Virus record (IMG/VR): IMGVR_UViG_3300007538_006617
Span: 1-28,694 of that record
DNA: 28,694 nucleotides
Reading direction: 5' to 3' (one strand)
From: a virus
The notes below the pieces were generated by a model. It worked only from the letters and a program-made list of their open reading frames with translations, was not told the DNA's origin and did not search any database. Positions 16,236 through 23,270 of the stretch are shown one piece after another (position 1 is the stretch's first letter; each line of letters opens with the position of its first letter). The translations under genes and the position numbers were made by a program.

Positions 16236-16260
16236 AAAGGGGAATTCGCTACTCCCCTTT
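16236..16260 (+). terminator. Intrinsic terminator
   Basis: Perfect 8-bp stem AAAGGGGA / TCCCCTTT with a 9-base loop, then TTTATTT. It separates the IINE-leader gene from the host-type promoter at 16281. Confidence 0.85.
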
Positions 16261-16280
16261 TTTATTTCCATTATTTTTAT

Positions 16281-16288
16281 TATCTTTG
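16281..16288 (+). promoter_or_regulatory. Bacteroidota-type -7 promoter box
   Basis: TATCTTTG fits the TAnnTTTG -7 element of Bacteroidota housekeeping promoters and lies 15 bases before the ATG at 16304, just after a strong terminator. Confidence 0.6.
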
Positions 16289-16303
16289 TAAAAATCTATT
16301 GTT

Positions 16304-16939
16304 ATGGAAATAAAATTTGCACCTACTTTTGAAAAAAGTTTAAAAAAATTGATTCGTCGTGAAACTTGGTGGTACAAAACTTACGAGTTTTTCCGCTATG
16401 ATATTGGTCGTTTTTTAGGTAATGTTTGGAGATTCCGAAAGGGATTATCACAACATTATTGGTGGGACCATCACGGAATGCTAATGTTTATGGAGTCAGC
16501 GCTAATTCATATGTCTGATAGACTAGAAAAAGACGGTTTGGAGGTTGATGAATCTCGTCTTAAGAAAGTGGAGAAGATACGTAGAGCGGTTCAAATCATT
16601 CAAAATTATAACAATGATTTGTTTATTGACATGGCTGAGGCGGAACTTGGAGAACTTTATTCCAGAGGATTTGACATGAATGATTTTGTTGAGACAGGTG
16701 AGACTATCGATAATCCTTTAGGTGAAAAAAATGAAAAAACATACTATTGGGTTGATAGGCTTTCTGAAGAAGAATCTGAACATAACCGTAAAGTTTATCA
16801 AAGAGCTCGTGAAATTAGCGATAGCGAGTGGATAGAGTTTTGTGAAATTCTTAAAGGTCAAGATTATGTAAAGTTTGATAAAAACATCGATTTTTACAAA
16901 CAATTTGATGGTTCTGGTTTAAAAGGTTGGTGGGATTAA
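16304..16939 (+). CDS. Conserved phage protein rich in Trp/His (WWDHHGM)
   Basis: 211 aa, soluble and largely helical. The block FFRYDIGRFLGNVWRFRKGLSQHYWWDHHGMLMFMESALIHMSDRLE (about residues 29-76) resembles an unnamed protein I associate with large phages. Its clustered His, Asp and Glu (WWDHHG, then MESALIH) could form a metal site, and a second helix pair contains YNNDLFIDMAEAELGE. I know of no function. Transcription should start from the TATCTTTG box, so it is probably expressed early from host RNA polymerase. The 30-aa membrane peptide gene and the phosphoesterase gene follow it. Confidence 0.75.
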   Translation: MEIKFAPTFEKSLKKLIRRETWWYKTYEFFRYDIGRFLGNVWRFRKGLSQHYWWDHHGMLMFMESALIHMSDRLEKDGLEVDESRLKKVEKIRRAVQIIQNYNNDLFIDMAEAELGELYSRGFDMNDFVETGETIDNPLGEKNEKTYYWVDRLSEEESEHNRKVYQRAREISDSEWIEFCEILKGQDYVKFDKNIDFYKQFDGSGLKGWWD

Positions 16940-16949
16940 TAAATTTAAC

Positions 16950-16957
16950 TATATTTG
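16950..16957 (+). promoter_or_regulatory. Host-type -7 box adjoining an ATG
   Basis: TATATTTG, then four bases (TACT), then the ATG at 16962. The spacing implies transcription starting at or next to the start codon. Confidence 0.55.
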
Positions 16958-16961
16958 TACT

Positions 16962-17054
16962 ATGAAAAATTTTTTTAAGGATAATACACCGATGATAATT
17001 GTCGGTTTATGGTTTATATCGATAATGTTATTAGCAATTTATTTAACTAATTAA
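16962..17054 (+). CDS. 30-aa single-span membrane peptide
   Basis: Encodes MKNFFKDNTP followed by a hydrophobic helix (MIIVGLWFISIMLLAIYL) and TN. It has its own promoter box four bases upstream and ends 6 bases before the phosphoesterase ATG, so it heads a two-gene unit. Small phage membrane peptides of this form can modify the host envelope or respiration; nothing specific can be said. Promoter, length and placement argue it is real. Confidence 0.55.
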   Translation: MKNFFKDNTPMIIVGLWFISIMLLAIYLTN

Positions 17055-17060
17055 TATAAT

Positions 17061-17756
17061 ATGAAAATCACATTAATTTCAGATACTCACAACAAACACA
17101 AGTTAATCACTGAGGATTTACCTGGCGGCGAATTGTTACTACACGCTGGTGACTCAACAAGTATGGGTTACAAACACGAGTTGGGGAATTTCTTCGATTG
17201 GATGAATAGTTTAAGTAATTACGACCACAGAGTTTTCATCGCTGGTAATCATGATTGGGGTTTTCAGGACCACTCCGACTTTGTTAAAAAAACTTTGGAG
17301 GATTACCCCCACATTGATTACCTCGAAGATGACATGTATGTTCTTGGTGACGATTACCAAAGTGCAGTTAAGATTTGGGGTAGTCCATGGCAACCAGAGT
17401 TCTACAATTGGGCGTTCAACTTACCAAGAAATGGTGAAGAACTAAAGGCTAAGTGGGATATGATTCCTATGAACACCGACATCTTAATTACTCACGGTCC
17501 TGCTTGGGGTTATGTAGACACCGTTGAGGGTCGCAGAGGGGAACACTTGGGTTGTGAGTTACTTGCGGAAAGAATCAAAGTTGTAAAACCAAAGATTCAC
17601 CTTTGTGGTCACATCCACACTGGTAATGGTTATATGTTTGATGGTGATACTCACTACATCAACGCGGCGGTTCTTAATGAAAGATACAACTACGCTCACA
17701 AACCATTCCACATAGATTGGAATCCTGAAACTAACGAACTTGTGTTCTTAGATTAG
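17061..17756 (+). CDS. Calcineurin-like metallophosphoesterase
   Basis: 231 aa with the full metallophosphoesterase motif set: D8-x-H10 (SDTHN), G30-D31 (HAGDS), G62-N63-H64-D65, H145 (LITHGP) and G183-H184-x-H186 (CGHIHTG). These residues bind two metals and activate water to cut phosphomonoesters or diesters. The overall arrangement, including a WGSPWQPEFYNWAFN block, resembles the UPF0046/MPPED-type branch. The substrate in a phage could be a nucleotide signal or RNA ends. It follows a 30-aa membrane peptide by 6 bases and ends at a bidirectional terminator. Confidence 0.9.
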   Translation: MKITLISDTHNKHKLITEDLPGGELLLHAGDSTSMGYKHELGNFFDWMNSLSNYDHRVFIAGNHDWGFQDHSDFVKKTLEDYPHIDYLEDDMYVLGDDYQSAVKIWGSPWQPEFYNWAFNLPRNGEELKAKWDMIPMNTDILITHGPAWGYVDTVEGRRGEHLGCELLAERIKVVKPKIHLCGHIHTGNGYMFDGDTHYINAAVLNERYNYAHKPFHIDWNPETNELVFLD

Positions 17757-17764
17757 TAAAAAAG

Positions 17765-17789
17765 AAATGGGGGTCACTGACCCCCATTT
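17765..17789. terminator. Bidirectional intrinsic terminator
   Basis: An 11-bp perfect stem, AAATGGGGGTC / GACCCCCATTT with an ACT loop, lies between convergent genes ending at 17756 and 17795. It has a T-run on both strands. Confidence 0.9.
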
Positions 17790-17794
17790 TTAAT

Positions 17795-18676
17795 TTATAA
17801 ACTCATTAACATGTCCATTAATTCCTGTTGTGGGAACATATCCACTTTATCTTTTCTAGTGTTTGTGTGTGTCCACAAACCTTTTACTTTTCCATAATAC
17901 GCATTTTCATTAAATTCAAAAGCGTCTGCCCCTTTTTCTTTAACTAATTCAGGTAAACCAGCTCTTACATCAATACTATCTCTTTCACCAATCCATAAAA
18001 TCCATTTATGTAATTTACTAATTTGTGCGTCTGAATATCGGTGCCAAGTTTTATGTCCTCTAAAAGGTTTTGATAATTCCACAATTTGTGATTCTACAAC
18101 TGGTGTTCCTTGATACGCCTTTCCGTTAACAACATACCCAAAGTTACATACTTCAATAGCAACTGAGTTTTTGTGCATTTTTTGAGAACCGTTAGCCCCT
18201 AAATGCCAACCATAGTTTCCTTCAGGGAACGCTTGGACCATTTCTCCATCGTATTTGTCGTCGTTTCCTTTAATTGAAGGCCCTCCTAATACGAATTCAG
18301 TTGCAATCGCGCCCCTATTATCTTTACCCCAATTGTTAATTGTATTGTAAGGGTTATGCCAACCTGCCGTGTGGTGTAAGAACACCCATTCAGCATTAAT
18401 AGGACCTTGTTTATATTCACCTATAGGTAAAAAGTGTCTATGAATCACCAAACCATTTTCTGTGGTATAAACATTTTCTGACAAATCTGTAGTTGCTAAC
18501 CCCATAGCGTCCCATGTTTTAGGTCCCACAATACCATCAGGTGTTAATCCATTTTTCTTTTGCCATTTTTTAACTGCAGCATCTGTTTTAGGCCCAAAAT
18601 CACCATCAGTGTTTAGTCCGAGAAACTCTTGGAGTTCTTTAACTTCTTTTCCTTTACTTCCGAGTTTTAAAATCAT
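17795..18676 (-). CDS. Endolysin: PG_binding_1 plus N-acetylmuramoyl-L-alanine amidase
   Basis: 293 aa. Residues 3-60 are a peptidoglycan-binding domain (VKELQEFLGLNTDGDFGPKT, WQKKNGLTPDGIVGPKTW). Residues 95-285 are a type-2 amidase/PGRP domain: VFLHHTAGW supplies zinc ligand H101, GLWTHTNTRKDKVDMFPQ supplies H270 and probably D279, and WHLGANG and NSVAIEVCNFG are core strands. It should cleave the amide bond between MurNAc and L-Ala to release progeny. There is no signal peptide, so it needs a holin for export. A TATTTATA element (18691-18698) lies 14 bases upstream, and the terminator at 17765 follows. Confidence 0.92.
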   Translation of the reverse strand: MILKLGSKGKEVKELQEFLGLNTDGDFGPKTDAAVKKWQKKNGLTPDGIVGPKTWDAMGLATTDLSENVYTTENGLVIHRHFLPIGEYKQGPINAEWVFLHHTAGWHNPYNTINNWGKDNRGAIATEFVLGGPSIKGNDDKYDGEMVQAFPEGNYGWHLGANGSQKMHKNSVAIEVCNFGYVVNGKAYQGTPVVESQIVELSKPFRGHKTWHRYSDAQISKLHKWILWIGERDSIDVRAGLPELVKEKGADAFEFNENAYYGKVKGLWTHTNTRKDKVDMFPQQELMDMLMSL

Positions 18677-18690
18677 AATATATCTTTATA

Positions 18691-18698
18691 TATAAATA
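18691..18698 (-). promoter_or_regulatory. TATTTATA element before the amidase
   Basis: Minus-strand TATTTATA ending 14 bases before the ATG at 18676. The gene is a classical late (lysis) gene, supporting a late-promoter reading of the element. Confidence 0.5.
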
Positions 18699-18717
18699 TA
18701 AAAATAATTTATTTTTA

Positions 18718-18903
18718 TTACTTTTTACCCCCTAATTTAGTTCTTTTCACGCTTGTACGCACTGGAGGTTTTTTATACTTAATTTCAACCTCATATGGGT
18801 TTACCATACTAATTTTAGAATTGTATCTCCATATACTTATGGTTTCTTCATCCTCATAAACTCTTTCCCATTTTTTATGTTCTTGTTCTTGTTTTTTTGC
18901 CAT
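18718..18903 (-). CDS. Small basic protein (61 aa)
   Basis: Starts MAKKQEQEHKKWERVYEDEETISIW and ends PVRTSVKRTKLGGKK. It has a charged N-terminus, a short beta-rich middle (SIWRYNSKISMVNPYEVEIKYK) and a strongly basic tail that could bind nucleic acid. I choose the ATG at 18903 because a TATATTTG box (18908-18915) stands exactly 4 bases before it; a longer in-frame start would fall inside that box. No family is recognised. Confidence 0.6.
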   Translation of the reverse strand: MAKKQEQEHKKWERVYEDEETISIWRYNSKISMVNPYEVEIKYKKPPVRTSVKRTKLGGKK

Positions 18904-18907
18904 AATA

Positions 18908-18915
18908 CAAATATA
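18908..18915 (-). promoter_or_regulatory. Host-type -7 box adjoining an ATG
   Basis: Minus-strand TATATTTG, four bases (TATT), then the ATG at 18903. The layout is the same as at 16950 and 22451. Confidence 0.55.
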
Positions 18916-18926
18916 CAAATATTTTT

Positions 18927-19757
18927 TTAGACCGCCAAAACTTCTAGATTATTTAGTTCATAAGCTCTCGCCATACGAGTCATTCCAATACCACCACCAA
19001 AACGAGGAAAGAAGGTGAAAGATAAGAACTCTTCTAATTCTTTCTCAACTCTTTCTTTACCAAATAGTTCAAACAACTTGGCGGAATAACCGCCATCTTC
19101 GATGGTATAAAACATATTTCTCATTTCTTCAACATTACAACTTCTTTCCGCAGAACCAATAGTTTCTTGACCAAATAGTATAACATCAACTTTATTAAAT
19201 ATTCCGTTTTTATCGTGTTTCATATTCCAAAATGGGTTTGTTCTTAATGGAAAATTCTGTAATGACACAACCGAACTTTTTTCTTTCCACATCCTTGTTT
19301 CGTGTTCATCTTCTAAAATAGGTATTCCACCATATTCTTGACAAACCTCATCATAATTAACTTCAATTATATCATCATCAAAACCAAGATGATTTAGTAA
19401 ATCATTTTCTAATTTAATCAAGTCTTTCATAGTACCTTTTGATTCGAACTCAAACATTGGGAAAATTAACTCATGCCTGCCAGGGATTGGGTTTTTTTCT
19501 TCTCGATATGAAGTTGATACGCAGAAAACTCCATTCCATTCAGGGTTTTTTAACAATTCATACTCTAACCACATTTGACCTGTTTGAGGTAGTGGCCAAA
19601 TTAATCCACCATACTCAAATGTTTTAACTGAATGCGGATTTTCACACGCAGCTAAAATCGATAATCTAGATTGTGTTGGTACCTCAACAAAACCTTTCTC
19701 TAAGAAGAACTCTCTCATCTTCTGTACTAACTCGTTGTAAATTTTTGTGTTTTTCAT
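18927..19757 (-). CDS. AsnRS/AspRS-like catalytic domain without anticodon-binding domain
   Basis: A 276-aa class II aminoacyl-tRNA synthetase-type core. Motif 2 is SYREEKN with R85-x-E87, followed by HELIFPMFEFE; motif 3 is GGGIGMTRM with R261; WPLPQTGQMWLEY resembles the substrate-loop region of the Asx/Lys subgroup. The usual N-terminal OB-fold for the anticodon is absent. Stand-alone proteins of this kind include the archaeal asparagine synthetase AS-AR, derived from AsnRS, so ATP-dependent asparagine synthesis, or amino-acid transfer to a non-tRNA target, is more likely than tRNA charging. Its upstream leader contains a terminator-like hairpin. Confidence 0.8.
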   Translation of the reverse strand: MKNTKIYNELVQKMREFFLEKGFVEVPTQSRLSILAACENPHSVKTFEYGGLIWPLPQTGQMWLEYELLKNPEWNGVFCVSTSYREEKNPIPGRHELIFPMFEFESKGTMKDLIKLENDLLNHLGFDDDIIEVNYDEVCQEYGGIPILEDEHETRMWKEKSSVVSLQNFPLRTNPFWNMKHDKNGIFNKVDVILFGQETIGSAERSCNVEEMRNMFYTIEDGGYSAKLFELFGKERVEKELEEFLSFTFFPRFGGGIGMTRMARAYELNNLEVLAV

Positions 19758-19802
19758 TTTATTTTATTTTTGGTTTATTTTTATTTCCGTAAGGGCAAAA
19801 AA

Positions 19803-19824
19803 AATCCCCTCAATAGAGGGGATT
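19803..19824 (-). terminator. Strong hairpin terminator in the leader of the AsnRS-like gene
   Basis: Perfect 9-bp stem AATCCCCTC / GAGGGGATT with an AATA loop, followed on the minus strand by TTTTTTTT. It lies 46 bases upstream of the AsnRS-like ATG, with no established gene beyond it, so it either ends a small RNA or attenuates the gene. Confidence 0.8.
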
Positions 19825-19893
19825 AATAATGGTCGAATGTCTTGTTTCTTAAATTTCTGTAATGTAATATCTCTAAAATATGTGACCATTGGA
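19803..19893 (-). ncRNA. Candidate structured RNA or attenuator leader
   Basis: On the minus strand a TATTTATT element (19894-19901) is followed by a segment bounded by AATGGTC and GACCATT (19884-19890 and 19828-19834, complementary arms), then the 9-bp terminator at 19803. The segment would fold into a closed stem enclosing about 50 bases plus a terminator. A 41-codon frame (19764-19889) also crosses it but reads through the terminator, so I favour RNA. No known RNA family is recognised. Confidence 0.35.
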
Positions 19894-20073
19894 AATAAAT
19901 ATATTATATTTGATTAAAAGGTCAAGTTTAACTATACTTTTTAACTAAAATGTTATTTTGTCACATTGTGTTATATAAATAAATTAGATTTATGACATTT
20001 TGTCAGTATTTACAAATTGGCACATTTTTGTTAGAGTTGTTGTATAAATAAAAAATAAAATTAAATAATTAAT
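19894..20073 (+). promoter_or_regulatory. Regulatory leader of the UVR-dnaK operon
   Basis: The 316-base gap between 19757 and 20074 holds no convincing protein gene. Its right part contains the palindromes CACATTGTG (19962-19970) and TGACATTTTGTCA (19993-20005), a TTGGCAC...TTTTTG block (20017-20030) resembling a -24/-12 type promoter without the exact GG-N10-GC spacing, and two TATAAATA boxes (19974-19981, 20043-20050). Each box follows a (G/T)CACATT-type half. I infer a regulated stress-type promoter region with a repressor or activator palindrome. Confidence 0.45.
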
Positions 20074-20535
20074 ATGGATTTATTTGGAGGATTTAGAAAT
20101 GATAAACATCTCGATGACATGATGAAGTCGATAAACGAGAGATTAAAAAAGTTTGGTTTTGAATCATTTAACTTTGATTTTGACATGAAAATGGAGTCGG
20201 GTATTGACTCTAAAGATGGTGAGTGGACAAAAACAACTTACACCAGTGAAGATGGTACAACTCACATTGTTACCATGACTAAAGGTTTTGGTGGTAATAA
20301 ACCATCTTACGATAAGTCGGATAATATTGAGTACTTAAGGTCTCAATTATCCTCAGCTATTGAATCTCAGAATTTTGAAAAGGCGGTTGAGATTCGTGAT
20401 AGAATTAACGAACTTAAAAACACCGAAAATAAAATAGTTGAGTTGGAATCTGAGTTATCTAACTCAATCAAAGAACAAAACTTTGAGAAGTGTATCGAAC
20501 TTAGAGATAAAATAAAAAAATTAAAAAACAAATAA
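20074..20535 (+). CDS. Protein with two UVR motifs, paired with DnaK
   Basis: 153 aa. Residues 1-85 are a novel-looking acidic domain ([22 protein letters not shown], then a beta-hairpin [22 protein letters not shown]). Residues 89-118 and 121-152 are two tandem UVR motifs ([20 protein letters not shown] and [20 protein letters not shown]), the helical hairpin used by UvrB-UvrC and by McsA, which activates the ClpC unfoldase. McsA-type zinc cysteines are absent. It sits one base ahead of dnaK, so an adaptor or cochaperone role is the natural inference. The start follows an AT-rich leader without a Shine-Dalgarno. Confidence 0.75.
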   Translation: MDLFGGFRNDKHLDDMMKSINERLKKFGFESFNFDFDMKMESGIDSKDGEWTKTTYTSEDGTTHIVTMTKGFGGNKPSYDKSDNIEYLRSQLSSAIESQNFEKAVEIRDRINELKNTENKIVELESELSNSIKEQNFEKCIELRDKIKKLKNK

Positions 20536-20536
20536 T

Positions 20537-22393
20537 ATGGGAAAGATTATAGGAATTGATTTAGGAACAACTAACTCTTGCGTCGCGGTTATGGAAGGGA
20601 GTGAACCTGTTGTGATAACAAATAGTGAAGGTAAAAGAACAACACCTTCCATAGTAGGTTTTACTGGTTCAGGTGAAAGAAAAATTGGTGACCCCGCCAA
20701 ACGACAATCAATCACAAACCCTGAAAAAACAATTTACTCGATTAAAAGATTTATGGGGACTTCATTTGAAGAGTCTAAAAATGAAGTTAAAAAAGTCCCT
20801 TACAAAGTTGTAAACCAAAAAAATAGTCCTCGAGTATCTATTGACGACAGGATGTATTCACCACAAGAATTGTCCGCAGCGGTACTCCAAAAAATGAAAC
20901 AAACCGCGGAAGACTATTTGGGGCAAAGTGTAACGGACGCGGTCATTACAGTACCTGCGTATTTTAATGACTCCCAACGACAAGCAACTAAAGAAGCTGG
21001 TGAAATTGCGGGTCTTAACGTACTTCGTATTATTAACGAACCTACCGCGGCAGCTTTGGCGTATGGATTGGATAAAAAATCAAAAGACATGAAAATTGTT
21101 GTATTTGATTGTGGTGGTGGAACACATGACGTTTCAGTTCTTGATTTAGGTGATGGAGTATTTGAAGTTTTATCGACGGATGGAGACACTCATTTAGGTG
21201 GTGATGATTTTGACCAAGTAATAATTGATTATTTATCGTCAGAATTCAAAAAAGAAAATGGTATTGATATCACTAAAGACCCAATGGCGTTACAACGTCT
21301 TCGTGAAGCTGCGGAAAAAGCTAAGATTGAGTTATCATCTTCACCAAGTACTGAAATTAATTTACCATACATTACCGCAGATTCTACAGGTCCAAAACAT
21401 TTAGTTATAACACTTAATCGGGCTAAGTTTGAATCTTTAACCGAATCTTTGGTTAAAAGAACTATTAAACCTTGTGAAACCGCATTAAAAAATGCCAATC
21501 TAAATCCATCGGACATTGATGAAGTAATTTTGGTTGGCGGGTCAACACGTATTCCCGCAGTCCAAGAAGCGGTTAAAAAGTTTTTTGGTAAAGAACCTTC
21601 TAAAGGTGTGAACCCTGATGAAGTTGTTGCTCTTGGCGCGGCAATTCAAGGCGGTGTATTAGGTGGTGACGTAACTGATGTATTATTATTAGATGTAACA
21701 CCATTGTCTCTTGGTATTGAAACGATGGGTGGGGTTTTCACCAAACTTATTGAGTCAAATACAACAATCCCTACCAAAAAATCTGAAACTTTCTCAACGG
21801 CAGTTGATAACCAACCTTCAGTAGAAATTCACGTACTTCAAGGAGAAAGAACAATGGCTAAAGATAACAGAACTATTGGTCGTTTCCACTTAGATGGTCT
21901 ACCACCATCAATGAGGGGTGTTCCTAAAATTGAAGTTACTTTTGATATTGATGCAAACGGTATTATTAATGTTTCGGCAATTGATAAGGCGACCAACAAA
22001 CAACAATCAATCCGTATCGAATCGTCTTCAGGTCTTTCAAAAGAGGAAATTGAAAAAATGAAAATTGAAGCTGAACAAAACGCTGAGGCGGATATGAAGT
22101 TAAAAGAAGATGCCGATACACTTAACTCAGCAGATTCTTTATTGTTCCAAGTAAACAAGTCAATGAGTGATTTAGGGGATAAAATAAGTGAAGAACAAAA
22201 ATTGGAAATTAATTCAACAATCGATAAGTTAAAGGAGTCACATAATCAGAAAAATGTTTCTGAAGTTAAAACTTTAATGGAGGAGTTAAATAGTAAATTC
22301 CAAAAAATTACTCAGGATTTATATGAAACCGCATCTGAAACTCAAGAAAACGATTTTGATGCATCGGATGTTGAGTTTGAGGAAGTAAAATAA
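20537..22393 (+). CDS. dnaK: Full-length Hsp70 chaperone DnaK
   Basis: A 618-aa Hsp70 with all domains: [16 protein letters not shown] (residues 6-21, phosphate 1), [14 protein letters not shown] (connect), phosphate 2 at FDCGGGTHD (190-198), adenosine motif [11 protein letters not shown], linker [12 protein letters not shown], substrate-binding domain ([16 protein letters not shown]), helical lid, and a C-terminal VEFEEVK tail that in bacteria binds the DnaJ partner. ATP-driven folding of client proteins is expected. Odd points are C192 and H197 where most DnaK proteins have Leu and Phe in the GGGT loop. No dnaJ or grpE is visible, so host cochaperones would be used. It is cotranscribed with the UVR gene (1-base gap). 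Confidence 0.95.
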   Translation: MGKIIGIDLGTTNSCVAVMEGSEPVVITNSEGKRTTPSIVGFTGSGERKIGDPAKRQSITNPEKTIYSIKRFMGTSFEESKNEVKKVPYKVVNQKNSPRVSIDDRMYSPQELSAAVLQKMKQTAEDYLGQSVTDAVITVPAYFNDSQRQATKEAGEIAGLNVLRIINEPTAAALAYGLDKKSKDMKIVVFDCGGGTHDVSVLDLGDGVFEVLSTDGDTHLGGDDFDQVIIDYLSSEFKKENGIDITKDPMALQRLREAAEKAKIELSSSPSTEINLPYITADSTGPKHLVITLNRAKFESLTESLVKRTIKPCETALKNANLNPSDIDEVILVGGSTRIPAVQEAVKKFFGKEPSKGVNPDEVVALGAAIQGGVLGGDVTDVLLLDVTPLSLGIETMGGVFTKLIESNTTIPTKKSETFSTAVDNQPSVEIHVLQGERTMAKDNRTIGRFHLDGLPPSMRGVPKIEVTFDIDANGIINVSAIDKATNKQQSIRIESSSGLSKEEIEKMKIEAEQNAEADMKLKEDADTLNSADSLLFQVNKSMSDLGDKISEEQKLEINSTIDKLKESHNQKNVSEVKTLMEELNSKFQKITQDLYETASETQENDFDASDVEFEEVK

Positions 22394-22418
22394 ATTGATT
22401 TTATTATAAAAAATATAG

Positions 22419-22448
22419 AACCCCCGCTTTTCATAGTGGGGGTTTTTT
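22419..22448 (+). terminator. Intrinsic terminator of the dnaK operon
   Basis: AACCCCCGC / GTGGGGGTT stem (one G-T pair) with an 8-base loop and a TTTTTT tail. The next promoter box starts 3 bases later. Confidence 0.88.
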
Positions 22449-22450
22449 AT

Positions 22451-22458
22451 TATCTTTG
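22451..22458 (+). promoter_or_regulatory. Host-type -7 box adjoining an ATG
   Basis: TATCTTTG, four bases (TTCT), then the ATG at 22463. Same four-base spacing as at 16950 and 18908. Confidence 0.55.
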
Positions 22459-22462
22459 TTCT

Positions 22463-22636
22463 ATGGAAAAGTTAATTATGCTGATGAGTATTGTGTGTTT
22501 TATCAGCTCATCATTTTTTTTAGTTGCTAAGGTTACGAAAACAAATCAGTTTTTCACGTTTTTGTTTAGACTTATCGGTATATTAGGTGTTGGGTTACCT
22601 ATCTTATTTTGGTTAAAACTGAACTCGATAATTTAA
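22463..22636 (+). CDS. Small two-span membrane protein (57 aa)
   Basis: Starts MEKLIMLMSIVCFISSSFFLVAKV and has a second hydrophobic helix FLFRLIGILGVGLPILFWL after a short polar turn (TKTNQFF). I use the ATG at 22463 because the promoter box lies four bases upstream; a longer in-frame start would extend back into the dnaK terminator. It is followed 7 bases later by a HAD phosphatase and both end before the terminator at 23242. No function is recognised. Confidence 0.6.
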   Translation: MEKLIMLMSIVCFISSSFFLVAKVTKTNQFFTFLFRLIGILGVGLPILFWLKLNSII

Positions 22637-22643
22637 TTAAAAA

Positions 22644-23216
22644 ATGAAAGTAATATTTTTAGACCATGACGGAGTAATCTGTTTATCCTCAGAGTGGGGT
22701 GGTCGTCACAAGAAACAAAAAAAATGGGGTGGTCGTAAATTATCTATGACCAACAAAGAGGTTCCATTAGATTATAGATTTGACAACTTTAATAAAAAAG
22801 CGGTTAAGGTACTTAATGAAATCTTAGAAGAAACTGGTGCTGAACTCGTTACATCATCAGATTGGAAAAATTGGGCTAACCTTGAGGAAATGGGTGAATA
22901 CTACGAGAAACAAGGTATTATCAAAAAACCAATCGCATTAACTAAAAATTTGGGTCAGTGTAATTGGTACAATAATATGGTTTGGGTTTGGTCACCTAAA
23001 TGGGATTTAGAAATGACTCGTGTTATTGAGATTAAACAATTTTTACACGACCATCCTGAGGTTACTCATTGGGTCGCAATTGACGACTTAGATATGGGTA
23101 AAAATGATGAGAGTTGGAAAGATTGGGGGTTAGATAACTTTGTTCTAACACCAAAGGGAAATGAAGGAATTAAACAGTTAGGTATCAAAGAAAAGATTAT
23201 AAAATTCCTTAAATAA
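22644..23216 (+). CDS. HAD-like phosphatase (HAD_SAK type)
   Basis: 190 aa. Motif I is FLDHDGV with D7 and D9 as nucleophile and acid-base (most relatives have DxDGV with Ile or Leu at x). Motif II is TSSDW (70-74) and the acidic metal motif is AIDDLDM with D147-D148. The pattern and the WVAIDD block fit the HAD domains associated with nucleic-acid end repair (Swiss Army Knife group). A short lysine/tryptophan-rich insertion between motif I and the cap repeats WGGR(H/K). Possible roles are trimming 5' or 3' phosphates on nucleotides or RNA during host-defence repair; this is inference. Confidence 0.75.
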   Translation: MKVIFLDHDGVICLSSEWGGRHKKQKKWGGRKLSMTNKEVPLDYRFDNFNKKAVKVLNEILEETGAELVTSSDWKNWANLEEMGEYYEKQGIIKKPIALTKNLGQCNWYNNMVWVWSPKWDLEMTRVIEIKQFLHDHPEVTHWVAIDDLDMGKNDESWKDWGLDNFVLTPKGNEGIKQLGIKEKIIKFLK

Positions 23217-23241
23217 TAATGCCATTCTTTTGTCACAAATT

Positions 23242-23266
23242 AAACCCCTCCCACAAAGAGGGGTTT
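23242..23266. terminator. Intrinsic terminator between convergent genes
   Basis: AAACCCCTC / GAGGGGTTT stem with a 7-base loop. A T-run follows on the plus strand. It lies between the ends at 23216 and 23271 and may serve both strands. Confidence 0.85.
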
Positions 23267-23270
23267 TTTA

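Noticed and set aside
19764-19889. 41-codon frame on the minus strand in the leader of the AsnRS-like gene
   Set aside because: It reads through a strong terminator hairpin and has no recognisable composition; a small RNA or attenuator explains the region better, though a leader peptide is not excluded.
19758-20073. tRNA gene in the long gap
   Set aside because: No acceptor-stem pairing or GGTTCGANTC-type T-loop was found on either strand; the pairing arms seen do not form a cloverleaf.
20914-22158. Minus-strand open frames within dnaK
   Set aside because: Shadows of a highly conserved gene; Ser-rich translations with no independent signals.
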